A stretch of DNA of 34,530 nucleotides, from assembly GCA_947644645.1 (NCBI GenBank), contig CANSAF010000027.1, forward strand, positions 1 through 34,530, read 5' to 3'. Under the pieces are notes generated by a model. That model was not told the DNA's origin. It saw nothing but the letters and a program-made list of their open reading frames with translations, and did no database searches. This stretch comes from an uncultured Sporosarcina sp. Lineage in GTDB: Bacteria; Bacillota; Bacilli; Bacillales_A; Planococcaceae. The translations under genes and the position numbers were made by a program. This document shows, one piece after another, positions 24,022-32,920 of the stretch; within the stretch, counting starts at the first letter, position 1; each line of letters opens with the position of its first letter.

Positions 24022-24049
24022 TACATCATTATCTTAAAATAATGATGTA
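24022..24049. promoter_or_regulatory. Perfect inverted repeat in the glpK leader
   Basis: TACATCATTAT and ATAATGATGTA (11-bp arms, 6-nt spacer) end 3 nt before the glpK Shine-Dalgarno (24013-24019 region). No T tract follows on the minus strand, so it is an operator or an RNA hairpin affecting translation rather than a terminator. Confidence 0.6.
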
Positions 24050-24103
24050 TTTTCTCATTCAATTTTGTATTGTGATTAATGCGTTAATTCGCTTAAAAAA
24101 GGC

Positions 24104-24148
24104 AAAAAGACTCCGAACAGAATTTTTTTAAATTCTGCGAAGTCCTTT
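24104..24148 (-). terminator. Terminator of argF
   Basis: On the minus strand GGACTTCG-CAGAATTT pairs with AAATTCTG-TTCGGAGTC (G-T pairs included), followed by TTTTT. It separates argF from glpK. Confidence 0.8.
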
Positions 24149-24205
24149 ATACTTCCAATATAATAATCTAAAAACATGTTTATTTCAAATGTTATACAAC
24201 CCGAT

Positions 24206-25180
24206 TTATAATAAAGCAGCTAAAACTGCTTTTTGTGCATGCAAACGATTTCCCGCTTGATGGAAAACATAAGAGTTTTCTCCGTCAATGACCGATGTCG
24301 CGACTTCTTCTTCACGAATGGCTGGTAAACAATGTAAAAACATATAATCATCTTTCGCATGACTCACCAGTTCATCATTAATTTGAAAGTCTTTAAAATC
24401 AATCAGTCTTTGCGCTGTTTCTTCTTCCTGACCCATACTCGTCCAGACATCTGTATAAATTGCATCTGCATTTGTGACAGCTTTTACTGAATCATTCGTC
24501 TCTTCAAAAGAGCTGCCATTATTTTCGGCAAGTTGTTTAGCCGTTTGAATGACTTCAGGATCGCACTCATATCCAGCTGGTGTCGCAACAACAACGTCCA
24601 TGCCAACATGCGCTGCCGCAATGACGAGTGAATGTGCAACATTATTGCCATCCCCAACGTAAACAAGTTTTTTCCCTTTAAAACTACCTTTTACTTCATA
24701 GATTGTCAGTAAATCAGCAAGTGCTTGGCATGGATGATACATATCTGTTAATCCATTAATGACAGGCACTGATGCATGTTTTGCCAATTCTTTTACACGC
24801 TCATGTGAATTTGCACGAATCATAATGCCATCTACAAATTCTGAAAGCACTTTCGCCGTATCATGAATCGATTCGCCGCGCCCCAACTGCAAATCTTTCG
24901 CATTCATATAAATCGCATGCCCACCAAGTTGTACAGTGCCCACTTCAAAGGAAACTCTCGTACGCGTAGAATTTTTTTCGAAAATCATCCCAAGTGTCTT
25001 CCCCGCAAGCACTGGCTTTAATTTCCCATCTTTCGTGTCTTTCTTTAATTTCACCGCTTTATCAATTAAATACTTCACTTCTTCACTTGAAAAATCTAAT
25101 AAACTTAACATATCGCGACCTTTTAAATTACTTTCTATATCAGCCATCTTATCATTCGTTAATAAAGTAAGTTGTACCAT
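24206..25180 (-). CDS. argF: Ornithine carbamoyltransferase
   Basis: Ornithine carbamoyltransferase, 324 residues, making citrulline from ornithine and carbamoyl phosphate. Motifs: KNSTRTRVSFE (carbamoyl-phosphate site, about residue 68), HPCQALADL (about 147), DVWTSMGQE and HCLPA (about 283). The frame opens at 25204; the ATG at 25180 has GGGAG 10 nt upstream and is preferred, with another ATG at 25147 possible. No other arg or arc genes are adjacent. The promoter overlaps two ARG-box-like sites, favouring a biosynthetic, AhrC/ArgR-repressed enzyme over a catabolic ArcB. Confidence 0.96.
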   Translation of the reverse strand: MVQLTLLTNDKMADIESNLKGRDMLSLLDFSSEEVKYLIDKAVKLKKDTKDGKLKPVLAGKTLGMIFEKNSTRTRVSFEVGTVQLGGHAIYMNAKDLQLGRGESIHDTAKVLSEFVDGIMIRANSHERVKELAKHASVPVINGLTDMYHPCQALADLLTIYEVKGSFKGKKLVYVGDGNNVAHSLVIAAAHVGMDVVVATPAGYECDPEVIQTAKQLAENNGSSFEETNDSVKAVTNADAIYTDVWTSMGQEEETAQRLIDFKDFQINDELVSHAKDDYMFLHCLPAIREEEVATSVIDGENSYVFHQAGNRLHAQKAVLAALL

Positions 25181-25221
25181 TTTCAACCATCTCCCAATTC
25201 CCAATTTAGATTGTATAACAA

Positions 25222-25265
25222 AGTATAAGACTGCATAATTATAAAGTCAAGTGGATTTTTATAAT
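25222..25265 (-). promoter_or_regulatory. argF: argF promoter with two ARG-box-like operators
   Basis: TTGACT (25245-25250) and TATACT (25222-25227) lie 17 nt apart. Two 14-mers resembling the ArgR/AhrC half-site TNAATNNNWWTNCA overlap it: ATTATAAAAATCCA (25252-25265) and TTTATAATTATGCA (25232-25245). Their centres are 20 bp apart, about two helical turns, as expected for arginine-repressor binding. Confidence 0.65.
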
Positions 25266-25269
25266 TAAT

Positions 25270-25484
25270 TGTCTATTCTAAAGTTTTGCTTTTGAATGAC
25301 AGCGTTTATGGAAGCGTTTAGTTTGTTGAAATCTTCGCACCCCTTTGCGTGTTCGTGGCAGGCATGGTTAACATATGCATCGTTAAATAAAAACATGACA
25401 TAATGCAAAAAACGAGCCTACGCAGCACGGTAAACCCGCCTAGCAACACGAAACAAGCAAACAATCACATCACCGCTCAAAACA
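25270..25484. other. Intergenic stretch without recognised content
   Basis: Between the argF promoter region and the terminator of the M42 peptidase gene I find no open frame with a ribosome binding site, no RNA gene and no clear repeat. Confidence 0.6.
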
Positions 25485-25485
25485 C

Positions 25486-25540
25486 AAAAAAAGCGAAGCG
25501 GCGCGAAAGTCGTTTTCCAGACTTTCGCGCCAGCTTCACT
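25486..25540 (-). terminator. Terminator of the M42 peptidase gene
   Basis: A 19-bp stem with one bulge (GCGAAGC-GGCGCGAAAGTC with GACTTTCGCGCC-GCTTCAC) and a T run on the minus strand, starting 4 nt after the stop. Confidence 0.9.
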
Positions 25541-25543
25541 TTT

Positions 25544-26632
25544 TTAGTCGAACGTAATTTTATTTACTGTTTCACGATCTAATTTTTTAATCACTTCTAC
25601 AATAAGTTTCACTGTATTTTCATAATCATCACGATGTAAAATGCCTGCATGTGAATGAATATATCTTGTCGGAATACAAATTGCGAGTGACGGAACCCCA
25701 TTATTTGAAATATGGATTGAACCCGCATCTGTTCCACCCGCTGGAATTGAACCGAACTGATATGGAATACCTTTTTCCTCTGCCGTATCGACAACTAAGT
25801 CGCGAAGACCTTTATGCGATACCATAGAAGCATCGAATAATAAAACTTGTGGTCCATCGCCCATCGTGCCTGTCGCTTCTTTTTCTGTAATTCCCGGCGT
25901 ATCTCCAGCAACACCTACATCGACCGCAAAACCGATATCAGGCTGAATTTTCGCAGCCGCTGTTTTTGCACCACGAAGGCCAACTTCTTCTTGAACAGCG
26001 CCGACGCTGTAAACTGTATTTGCATGTTTTTCGTCTTTTAATTGTTTTAACACATCAATTGCGATCGCGATACCGATTCGGTTATCCCAAGCTTTCGCAA
26101 GTAAATGTTTTTCATTATTCATCACCGTAAATTCGAAATACGGAACAACCATATCTCCCGGAAGAATGCCCCACTCCATTGCCTCTTCCCTAGACGTCGC
26201 ACCAATGTCGATAAACATATCTTTAATATCGACCGGCTTATTACGCGCTTCGGGCGATAAGATGTGTGGCGGTTTCGAACCGATTACTCCTGTTACGGTA
26301 TCCCCTTTACGCGTAACAATCGTAACACGTTGTGCAAGCATGACTTGTGACCACCAGCCACCAACTGTTTGGAATGAAACGAAACCTTTTTTATCGATTT
26401 TTGTGACCATAAAACCGACTTCATCCAAATGACCTGCGAGCATAATTTTCGGTCCATTTTCATCGCCAACTTTTTTAGCAATTAAAGAACCTAATCCATC
26501 TTGTTCAATTTCATCTGCAAATGGTGCAATATATTTTTCCATTACTGAGCGCGCTTCACGTTCATTCCCAGCAATCCCTTTTGCATCTGTCAATTCTTTT
26601 AACATCGTTAATGTTTCATCTAACTTCGTCAA
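25544..26632 (-). CDS. M42 family metallo-aminopeptidase (YsdC/FrvX type)
   Basis: M42 glutamyl/deblocking aminopeptidase family, 362 residues. Metal ligands and catalytic residues are seen in [11 protein letters not shown] (about residues 65-75), [34 protein letters not shown] and the late RYIHSHAGI. Members form large tetrahedral complexes that trim peptides in the cytoplasm. The start is TTG at 26632 with GGGAGG 8 nt upstream; the nearby ATG is out of frame. It is a single-gene unit with its own terminator. Confidence 0.93.
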   Translation of the reverse strand: MTKLDETLTMLKELTDAKGIAGNEREARSVMEKYIAPFADEIEQDGLGSLIAKKVGDENGPKIMLAGHLDEVGFMVTKIDKKGFVSFQTVGGWWSQVMLAQRVTIVTRKGDTVTGVIGSKPPHILSPEARNKPVDIKDMFIDIGATSREEAMEWGILPGDMVVPYFEFTVMNNEKHLLAKAWDNRIGIAIAIDVLKQLKDEKHANTVYSVGAVQEEVGLRGAKTAAAKIQPDIGFAVDVGVAGDTPGITEKEATGTMGDGPQVLLFDASMVSHKGLRDLVVDTAEEKGIPYQFGSIPAGGTDAGSIHISNNGVPSLAICIPTRYIHSHAGILHRDDYENTVKLIVEVIKKLDRETVNKITFD

Positions 26633-26725
26633 TCATTTCGCCTCCCTAAATAAATACTTATTCATTATAAATCAGTTTTCAACATTTTTCAAAATAATAT
26701 TCATTTATGAAGTGCAAACCACTAC

Positions 26726-27712
26726 TTATAAAAATTCTTTCCTTAATTCAGCTGCGCTTCTTGGCGATAAAAGACCTGGTGCAATATCATAAACCGTTTT
26801 CGCACCGTATTCTCCTTTTTCATTTAACCGATAAGCTGCTCTTGCATAAGCAACGAGTACACTCGCGGTAAATTCTGGATTACTTTCAAGCTTTAATGTA
26901 TATTCAATCACTTGATTATTGCCTTCGCCTGTCTTTCCACTGCGAATGACAAACCCACCATGTGGCATTTTACTATGATTTTTCGCTAATTCTTCTTCAG
27001 AAATAAAATGCACTGTCGTATCATGGTTTGTAAAATAGTTCGGCATTGTAACAATTGCTTGCTCGACTTCTTTTGGATCTGCACCTTCTTCAAGCACAAC
27101 AAAACATTCTCTCGTATGTTCATCTCTTGTCGTTAAGGTTGGCAGCTCACCCGCGCGCACTTGATTGACCGCAGTTTCGTTTGGAATTGTATATTGAACC
27201 GCATTTTTCACCCCAGGAACTCTACGAACTGCATCAGAATGCCCTTGACTTAGCCCTTTTCCGTAAAATGTATACGTCGTTCCTTCTGGCAAAATTGCCT
27301 CACCGAAAACACGATTTAGTGAAAACATCCCTGGATCCCAACCGACTGAAATAATCGATGTCTTTTCATTTGGTTTTGCAGATGCATCCACTTTCTCAAA
27401 ATAAGCTGGAATATCTGCATGTGTATCGAAACTATCGATTGTCGTAAAATGCTTCGCAAGCGCTGGACCTTGTTCTGGTAAATCATTTTTCGACCCGCCA
27501 CATAAAATAAGCACATCGATTTTCCCTTGAAACGCTTCAATATCTTGTAAAGCATGTACTGGAATTTCATCATTTAAAATCTTTAAATCTTCTGGCTTTC
27601 TACGTGTGAAAACAGCAATCAATTCCATATCATCATTTTGATAAATCGCCGATTCCACTCCGCGCCCTAAATTCCCGTATCCTGCAATGCCCACTCGAAT
27701 TTTCTTTGTCAA
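26726..27712 (-). CDS. ddh: meso-Diaminopimelate dehydrogenase
   Basis: Ddh, 328 residues, converting tetrahydrodipicolinate to meso-DAP in one NADPH-dependent step for lysine and cell-wall synthesis. The Rossmann motif is VGIAGYGNLGRGVE (about residues 7-20); substrate-binding segments include GGSKNDLPEQ, SVGWDPGMFSLNR and GKGLSQGHSDAVRRVPGV. The TTG at 27712 has GGGG 8 nt upstream and is preferred to the TTG at 27718. The enzyme is sporadic in Bacillales and well known from Lysinibacillus and Ureibacillus, supporting a Planococcaceae-type host. Confidence 0.95.
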   Translation of the reverse strand: MTKKIRVGIAGYGNLGRGVESAIYQNDDMELIAVFTRRKPEDLKILNDEIPVHALQDIEAFQGKIDVLILCGGSKNDLPEQGPALAKHFTTIDSFDTHADIPAYFEKVDASAKPNEKTSIISVGWDPGMFSLNRVFGEAILPEGTTYTFYGKGLSQGHSDAVRRVPGVKNAVQYTIPNETAVNQVRAGELPTLTTRDEHTRECFVVLEEGADPKEVEQAIVTMPNYFTNHDTTVHFISEEELAKNHSKMPHGGFVIRSGKTGEGNNQVIEYTLKLESNPEFTASVLVAYARAAYRLNEKGEYGAKTVYDIAPGLLSPRSAAELRKEFL

Positions 27713-27785
27713 TGTCAAAACCCCTTTATGTATATATTGCCAAACTTCTATGTATAAGTTTAAATCGAAAGAATTTGAAAGTAAA

Positions 27786-27821
27786 TAATAAAAGCATTCC
27801 CAGATTTCTCCGGGACGCTTT
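27786..27821 (-). terminator. Weak terminator of recQ
   Basis: AAAGC-TCCC pairs with GGGA-GCTTT with small mismatches, followed by a T-rich tract on the minus strand, 9 nt after the recQ stop. Confidence 0.6.
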
Positions 27822-27829
27822 ATGTTTCA

Positions 27830-29611
27830 TTAAGAAGTAGAGACCGTTTCGTTTTGGAATACGCGAATTTCATTTAAAAACGGCTCGCCGTATCGTTCTA
27901 ATTTCGTTAAACCGACACCATTCACTTCTAAAAATTCTTCTTCAGTTGTTGGCATACGACTGGCCATATCTTGTAATGTTTTATCTGAAAACACGACGAA
28001 CGGCGGTACACCAGCATCTTGTGCAAGCTGACGACGAAGTGCACGTAATTTCTCGAATAATGGATTGTCTTCTGTAATTTGTTTCGTGACAACAGAAACT
28101 TTGCGGAAAACTTTTTGCTGCCCCATTAAGACCGCTTTGCCATTTTCTGTCACATAAATAATCGGAAACTGACCATTTTCCACACCTAAATAATTTTCAG
28201 AAATAATAAACTCTATAAAATCAGACACATCTTTTGAACTGCGACCTTTTAATATGCCGTATGTCGTTAATTTTTCAAAACCAAAATCTTTTATTTTTTT
28301 ATTACGAGAACCTGTCAACACTTGCGCAATCATTGTCTTACCAAATCTTTGCCCCATTCGTATGACACAAGACAACACTTTTTGGACATCTTCTGTTACT
28401 TCCAAACTTTCCCTTGTATCCGTACAATTTGCGCAACGACCACAATCCTCGGCATTTTCCTCGCCAAAGTATTGGACGATAAATTTCTGCAAACAAACTT
28501 CCGTGTGACAATAATCGACCATCGATTGTAATTTGCCAAGCTCCATTGGAATTCGTGACTCATCCAAAGACTGGTCAATTAAAAAGCGTTGCGTTTGGAC
28601 ATCTTGTGAGGAAAACAATAATGTACAATCACTTTTCAAGCCATCCCGACCAGCACGCCCCGCTTCCTGATAATAACTCTCCATATTTCGCGGCATTTGG
28701 TAATGAATGACATATCGAATATTACTTTTATCAATGCCCATTCCAAATGCATTCGTTGCAATCATCACGGAAGTTTCATCATTCAAAAAGCGCTCTTGCC
28801 CCTCGGCACGCGTTTCATCTGATAAACCGGCATGGTATTTCCCGACTTTCACACCACGTTTTGACAATACTTCGTATAAATGATCGACGGCTTTTCTCGT
28901 TGCAGCGTAAATAATGCCTGCCTCATCTTCATTCTTCTTCACATAATCCAGCACAAATTTCTCGCGATTTTGTCCTTTAATGACGGAGAACGTAAGGTTT
29001 TCTCGTTCAAATCCAGTCATGACTGTACTGCTATCATCAATCGTTAATTGTGCACAAATATCTTCACGAACAGCTGGCGTTGCTGTTGCAGTAAGTGCAA
29101 GCACGACTGGTTTATCATGAAACAAAGAAACCATGCGACGAATATTACGGTAACTCGGTCTAAAATCATGTCCCCACTGGGAAATACAATGCGCTTCATC
29201 AATCGCTACAAGCGGCACATTCATCAATTGCAAACGATTCGTAAAGGCCGGCGAATCAAGTCGTTCTGGCGCAATATATAATAAACGATAGTCGCCACGA
29301 ATCGTCGCATCCATCGTTTCCTGATACTCTTCCGTTGTCATCGTACTATTAATATATGCTGCCGAAATGCCTGCTTGTCTTAAAGCATCGACTTGGTCTT
29401 TCATCAAAGAAATCAGCGGAGAAATCACTAACACAGTTCCCTCCATAACAAGTGCCGGAACTTGATAACATAGCGATTTTCCGCCCCCAGTTGGCATCAC
29501 ACAAAGCGTATCTTGACCCTTTAAAACTTTTTCAATGACTTTTTCTTGCCCTGTCCTAAATGAGTCGTACCCAAAATAATCTCGTAAAACGTCTGTTGCA
29601 CGCGTTAGCAA
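27830..29611 (-). CDS. recQ: ATP-dependent DNA helicase RecQ
   Basis: RecQ, 593 residues, a 3'-5' helicase for recombination and fork repair. The helicase core shows [12 protein letters not shown] (Walker A, about residue 40), [17 protein letters not shown] (about 140) and [10 protein letters not shown] (motif VI). The RQC zinc-binding cysteines lie in [10 protein letters not shown] and CGRCANC, and a C-terminal HRDC domain begins near [13 protein letters not shown]. The frame opens at an ATG at 29632, but the TTG at 29611 gives a start ([14 protein letters not shown]) that aligns with B. subtilis RecQ and has AAAGGGG 11 nt upstream. The longer start remains possible. Confidence 0.94.
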   Translation of the reverse strand: MLTRATDVLRDYFGYDSFRTGQEKVIEKVLKGQDTLCVMPTGGGKSLCYQVPALVMEGTVLVISPLISLMKDQVDALRQAGISAAYINSTMTTEEYQETMDATIRGDYRLLYIAPERLDSPAFTNRLQLMNVPLVAIDEAHCISQWGHDFRPSYRNIRRMVSLFHDKPVVLALTATATPAVREDICAQLTIDDSSTVMTGFERENLTFSVIKGQNREKFVLDYVKKNEDEAGIIYAATRKAVDHLYEVLSKRGVKVGKYHAGLSDETRAEGQERFLNDETSVMIATNAFGMGIDKSNIRYVIHYQMPRNMESYYQEAGRAGRDGLKSDCTLLFSSQDVQTQRFLIDQSLDESRIPMELGKLQSMVDYCHTEVCLQKFIVQYFGEENAEDCGRCANCTDTRESLEVTEDVQKVLSCVIRMGQRFGKTMIAQVLTGSRNKKIKDFGFEKLTTYGILKGRSSKDVSDFIEFIISENYLGVENGQFPIIYVTENGKAVLMGQQKVFRKVSVVTKQITEDNPLFEKLRALRRQLAQDAGVPPFVVFSDKTLQDMASRMPTTEEEFLEVNGVGLTKLERYGEPFLNEIRVFQNETVSTS

Positions 29612-29779
29612 AACTCGCTTCGCCCCTTTCATTCAAAGTCTTCTTTGTACTAGTGTAGCATATATTTGAGTGGTCCGATGAATAAAAATGAGCATGATTT
29701 TATCAACAGCACAGCCGTGTTTATCAACGCTTCGGCATGCTTGATCAAAAACAAAAAAATCAGCAGAAATTTTCCATAC

Positions 29780-29816
29780 AAAAAAGCATCCAACAAATAA
29801 TATTGGACGCTTTTCA
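29780..29816 (-). terminator. Terminator of the hemerythrin-domain gene
   Basis: AAAAGC-TCCAA pairs with TTGGA-GCTTTT (one mismatch) with a T run on the minus strand, 6 nt after the stop. Confidence 0.8.
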
Positions 29817-29820
29817 CACC

Positions 29821-30237
29821 TTACGATTCAAATAATAAACGTTCCTCATCACGACTGTGAATCTCATTGACAATTTGGAGCGCATAAAACTTTTGTAAAA
29901 CAGCAGGGCTTAATCCTTCTTCAGCACGTAATTCTTTTAAATCTTGAATGATGATTCTAAGTAAATCGTGATCACGCGTCAACATGGTTACCGCGTCTTT
30001 TAGTGATGGATTTTCTTCTGAAACTTCCAAATAAAATCCACTTTCCTCCGCATCCGCGTGCGCAATAACACGTGTTTCCCAATATTCAATGAGATCGTCC
30101 GCAGCTAAATTAGCGGTTTCTACTTCCCCGTCTCGTAAATGCTTCATTAACTCTTCTGTTTTCATAATGGCTCCCGATAAACCACCTTCATGAATCGCGC
30201 GGTGTGCATGTAGCTGACGTAATGCCGGTCCTGACAA
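29821..30237 (-). CDS. Hemerythrin HHE-domain protein
   Basis: A 138-residue helical protein with the spaced His/Glu pattern of HHE cation-binding domains: HAHRAIHEGG, VIAHADAEESGFY, LTRDHDLLR and IHSRDEERLLF. These would form a di-iron site for binding O2 or sensing NO or redox state; which one cannot be told from sequence. The frame opens at GTG 30246 directly against the Shine-Dalgarno, while the TTG at 30237 sits 9 nt from AAAGG and is preferred. Single-gene unit. Confidence 0.82.
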   Translation of the reverse strand: MSGPALRQLHAHRAIHEGGLSGAIMKTEELMKHLRDGEVETANLAADDLIEYWETRVIAHADAEESGFYLEVSEENPSLKDAVTMLTRDHDLLRIIIQDLKELRAEEGLSPAVLQKFYALQIVNEIHSRDEERLLFES

Positions 30238-30293
30238 ATCAATCACCCTTTCTAATCTTTCTACTTTTAGAATACCAAATATTTAGCATTTAA

Positions 30294-30324
30294 CAAAAAA
30301 AGTTGCCCTTTTAGAGCAACTTTT
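30294..30324 (-). terminator. Terminator originally of the DUF368 gene
   Basis: AAAAGTTGC pairs perfectly with GCAACTTTT around a 9-nt loop, with seven T on the minus strand. No gene ends next to it now; the nearest upstream gene on this strand (DUF368) ends about 220 bp away, with a mobile-element-like insert between. Confidence 0.8.
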
Positions 30325-30333
30325 ATCATTTAT

Positions 30334-30541
30334 CCCGCATTAACGGGCAGTAAAACTCCCACTTCAAGATTTAAGCAAAAGCTCTAAAGACAAGTGGGAG
30401 ATCAACTGTCCGTAAAAGCCCGATTGGTTCGGGGCAACAGGATGTTGGTCACATAGGCGAAGGCATCAGGACGTGACGAACTTAGCCTATGTTCTTTCGT
30501 ATCAGTGGGGGATGAAGCCCCCCACTGATACGAAGTTTCAC
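30334..30541 (+). mobile_element. Orphan IS200/IS605-type element, possible omega-RNA relic
   Basis: About 208 bp, non-coding and highly structured: CCCG/CGGG (30334-30347), CTCCCACTT/AAGTGGGAG (30356-30400), ACATAGGC/GCCTATGT (30451-30492) and a perfect 16-bp stem TTCGTATCAGTGGGGG / CCCCCACTGATACGAA (30496-30534). TTTAT lies directly to its left (30329-30333), a pentamer like those used as target or TAM sites by IS200/IS605 elements, and there is no flanking target duplication. Subterminal hairpins, the pentamer and the GTTTCAC-like right edge fit a non-autonomous derivative that kept its ends and perhaps the guide-RNA scaffold. tnpA and tnpB are absent. Orientation is inferred. Confidence 0.55.
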
Positions 30542-30542
30542 T

Positions 30543-31364
30543 TTATTTTGTTGTTTTCTTTTCAAAAGAACTAAATAAACTCGCAACCAATAACCCAATA
30601 AATAGTGTGAGTAAACACATCATAAAGTAAGTACCGTCTTCTGGAAAACCTGGGTAAATCACAAATACTGAGCCAAGAATTAACCCGATAATAACAGAGA
30701 ACGTTACATATTTAAAACGTGCCAATAAAAAGCGAATAACTTTACTACTTACAATAAACCCGACAACTACACCAGATCCAATGACCGCAATAATTGGGAT
30801 ATTAAAATTAGATAATGCACCAATTGCAGTTGAATAAACACCAAGCAATAGCAAAATAAATGAACCACTAATACCAGGTAATAACATCGCCATACTTCCA
30901 GCCCATCCGGCTAAAAATAGTCCTAAAGCATTCGATGCTGTTAATTTCGTAATCGTACCATGATCGACTGGATTCACAAATGCCAACGAAGCAAGTGCTA
31001 CCCCGACAATTAAAATAATGAAGAAATGACCTATTTTAAAGTTTTGCTTCACATTGACTTCCCTAGCAATATACGGCACAATTCCAATGATTAAACCTAA
31101 AAAGAAAAACTGTGTTTGTGCATGATAATTTTTCAGTAAATATTCGATGACTCGACTAAAAATTACTAAAGTACCACCCATTCCAATGGCTAATGGCAAT
31201 AAAAATCCAATATGTTTTTTCCAGTCTTTACTAAAAAATCCGCTGATTGCATTCAATAAATCTTCATAAATTCCGAGGATGAAAGCGATTGTTCCACCAC
31301 TCACACCCGGGATTAAATCGCTAATTCCAATAAAGAAACCGCGATAAATATTCTTCCAGTGCAT
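30543..31364 (-). CDS. popT: DUF368 family transporter (PopT-like)
   Basis: DUF368 membrane protein, 273 residues, about eight helices. The two inverted signature motifs are clear: DLIPGVSGGTIAFILGIYEDLL near the start and LLPGISGSFILLLLGVYSTA in the second half. DUF368 proteins (PopT) have been identified as candidate undecaprenyl-phosphate translocases that recycle the cell-wall lipid carrier. The frame opens at 31391, but the ATG at 31364 has GGAGG 9 nt upstream. The structured insert begins directly after its stop codon. Confidence 0.88.
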   Translation of the reverse strand: MHWKNIYRGFFIGISDLIPGVSGGTIAFILGIYEDLLNAISGFFSKDWKKHIGFLLPLAIGMGGTLVIFSRVIEYLLKNYHAQTQFFFLGLIIGIVPYIAREVNVKQNFKIGHFFIILIVGVALASLAFVNPVDHGTITKLTASNALGLFLAGWAGSMAMLLPGISGSFILLLLGVYSTAIGALSNFNIPIIAVIGSGVVVGFIVSSKVIRFLLARFKYVTFSVIIGLILGSVFVIYPGFPEDGTYFMMCLLTLFIGLLVASLFSSFEKKTTK

Positions 31365-31556
31365 AACAAAAATCCTCCATTTTACAATCAATTACATATT
31401 GACCTACTTACGCTTATGAACAACTGCCAAGAAATCGGCTCGAATCAATGTTTATCAATTCAAACCTCAACATTGGAATTTTAACATGTTCAGTCAAACG
31501 ACATCAAGCCTTCTTCAGAAAAACGAATGGGAATCATTTTAGTTTCATCACTTCAC

Positions 31557-31606
31557 CCAAAAAGAAATCGTTTAGACAGAACATAATCTTCTCATCTAAA
31601 CGATTC
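31557..31606 (-). terminator. Terminator of trhO
   Basis: GAATCGTTTAGA pairs with TCTAAACGATTTC on the minus strand around an 18-nt loop, followed by TTTTT, 36 nt after the trhO stop. Confidence 0.8.
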
Positions 31607-31641
31607 CATTCACTTCATCTTTCATTTTCAAGAATAATTTT

Positions 31642-32625
31642 TCAGTTATTCGCCGAAACGAGTCCTTCACTGCGACGACGTTCAATCTCTTCAAGACGTG
31701 CATTAAACTCATCTACAGTCATCTCATGTTCGATAAAGTAACGGTTGCGTGGGTGTACACGACACTCATCCGTACAGCTACGCATATATAAATACTCATT
31801 TTCTTCCGAACATAAAACTTGTTCGTTACATTCAGGGTTCGCACAGTTTACATAACGTTCACATGGCTCCCCGTCAAAATGATCGCGACCAACCACGACA
31901 TGTTCCACTTGGTTAACGGGAACGACAAGTCTCTCATCAAAGACGTAACATTGTCCATCCCATAACTGACCTTTTGCTTCAGGATCTTTTCCGTATGTGA
32001 CAATTCCGCCTTCTAATTGGCTTACATTGTCAAATCCTTCACGAACAAGCCAACCAGAGAATTTCTCACAACGAATTCCCCCCGTACAATACGTTAGGAC
32101 TTGTTTGCCTTCAAATAACTCTTTATTGTCACGAACCCATTGTGGCAGCTCTCTGAAAGTGCGAATATCCGGACGAATTGCACCGCGGAAATGACCAACA
32201 TCATATTCATAATCATTACGCGCGTCAAGAATGACTGTATTCTCTTCTTGCATTTTCTCCAAGAATTCCGCAGGTTTTAAATAATTTCCTGTTAATTGAT
32301 TTGAATCGACATCATCTTCTAAACTTAAGTTCACGATTTGTTCACGAACACGTACATGCATTTTCTTAAATACATGGTCATCTTCTACATCGATTTTATA
32401 CGTAATATCATTAAAATATTCATGCTGATTCATCATTTCCATATATGCGTCTGTTTGTTCAACAGTACCCGAACAAGTTCCATTAATTCCTTCAGATCCA
32501 ATAAAAATACGGCCCTTTAAGCCGATTTCCTGACATGCTTTTAAATGTTCAGCAACAACTGTTTCAGGATCTTCAATCTTTACATACTTATAAAACAAAA
32601 GAACCCGATATGCGCCTTTTTCCAT
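31642..32625 (-). CDS. trhO: tRNA uridine 5-hydroxylase TrhO (rhodanese-like)
   Basis: TrhO/YceA/YbfQ family, 327 residues, the full length. It performs O2-dependent 5-hydroxylation of U34 in certain tRNAs, a step towards wobble modifications. An N-terminal acylphosphatase-like domain contains [16 protein letters not shown]. The rhodanese domain (about residues 120-215) holds [17 protein letters not shown] and the active-site loop [12 protein letters not shown] (about 178-190). A cysteine-rich C-terminal part ([27 protein letters not shown]) may bind metal. An extended -10 promoter lies about 60 nt upstream. Confidence 0.95.
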   Translation of the reverse strand: MEKGAYRVLLFYKYVKIEDPETVVAEHLKACQEIGLKGRIFIGSEGINGTCSGTVEQTDAYMEMMNQHEYFNDITYKIDVEDDHVFKKMHVRVREQIVNLSLEDDVDSNQLTGNYLKPAEFLEKMQEENTVILDARNDYEYDVGHFRGAIRPDIRTFRELPQWVRDNKELFEGKQVLTYCTGGIRCEKFSGWLVREGFDNVSQLEGGIVTYGKDPEAKGQLWDGQCYVFDERLVVPVNQVEHVVVGRDHFDGEPCERYVNCANPECNEQVLCSEENEYLYMRSCTDECRVHPRNRYFIEHEMTVDEFNARLEEIERRRSEGLVSANN

Positions 32626-32685
32626 TTTTTCCTAACCACCTTGTTATTGTTGTATCTAATTTTTTTCACATAATGAGATAATCGC

Positions 32686-32694
32686 ATTATAACA
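32686..32694 (-). promoter_or_regulatory. Extended -10 promoter for trhO
   Basis: On the minus strand TGTTATAAT combines a perfect TATAAT with an upstream TGn, 60 nt before the trhO start. The -35 region is only a T-rich tract. Confidence 0.6.
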
Positions 32695-32750
32695 TAATTT
32701 TTCATCTAAAAAAAGAGTTAACATTAAAATGTAATTAGGACTTTTATTAG

Positions 32751-32779
32751 TTGGAATCACACTCTTTTTCTTGTATACT
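32751..32779 (+). promoter_or_regulatory. Promoter of the deacetylase gene
   Basis: TTGGAA (32751-32756) and TATACT (32774-32779) are separated by 17 nt, giving a leader of about 135 nt before the ATG at 32921. A second, weaker candidate lies closer to the gene. Confidence 0.6.
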
Positions 32780-32920
32780 TTCATTATATGACTTTTTCCG
32801 CGCTTTTTCGCAAAGCGTTCATTATCTCAAATCTTAATAGAATATTTACATAAATTAAACTTATATAGATTTATCATATAAACACAAATTAGATGAAAGT
32901 TAAAAAGGAGTTCCTATTTT

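Noticed and set aside
30496-30534. Perfect 16-bp stem as the DUF368 terminator
   Set aside because: No T tract follows in either direction; it fits the end of a mobile element better, and a proper terminator exists at 30294-30324.
30334-30541. CRISPR array or riboswitch
   Set aside because: There are no regularly spaced direct repeats, and the block lies 3' of the DUF368 stop rather than in a leader.
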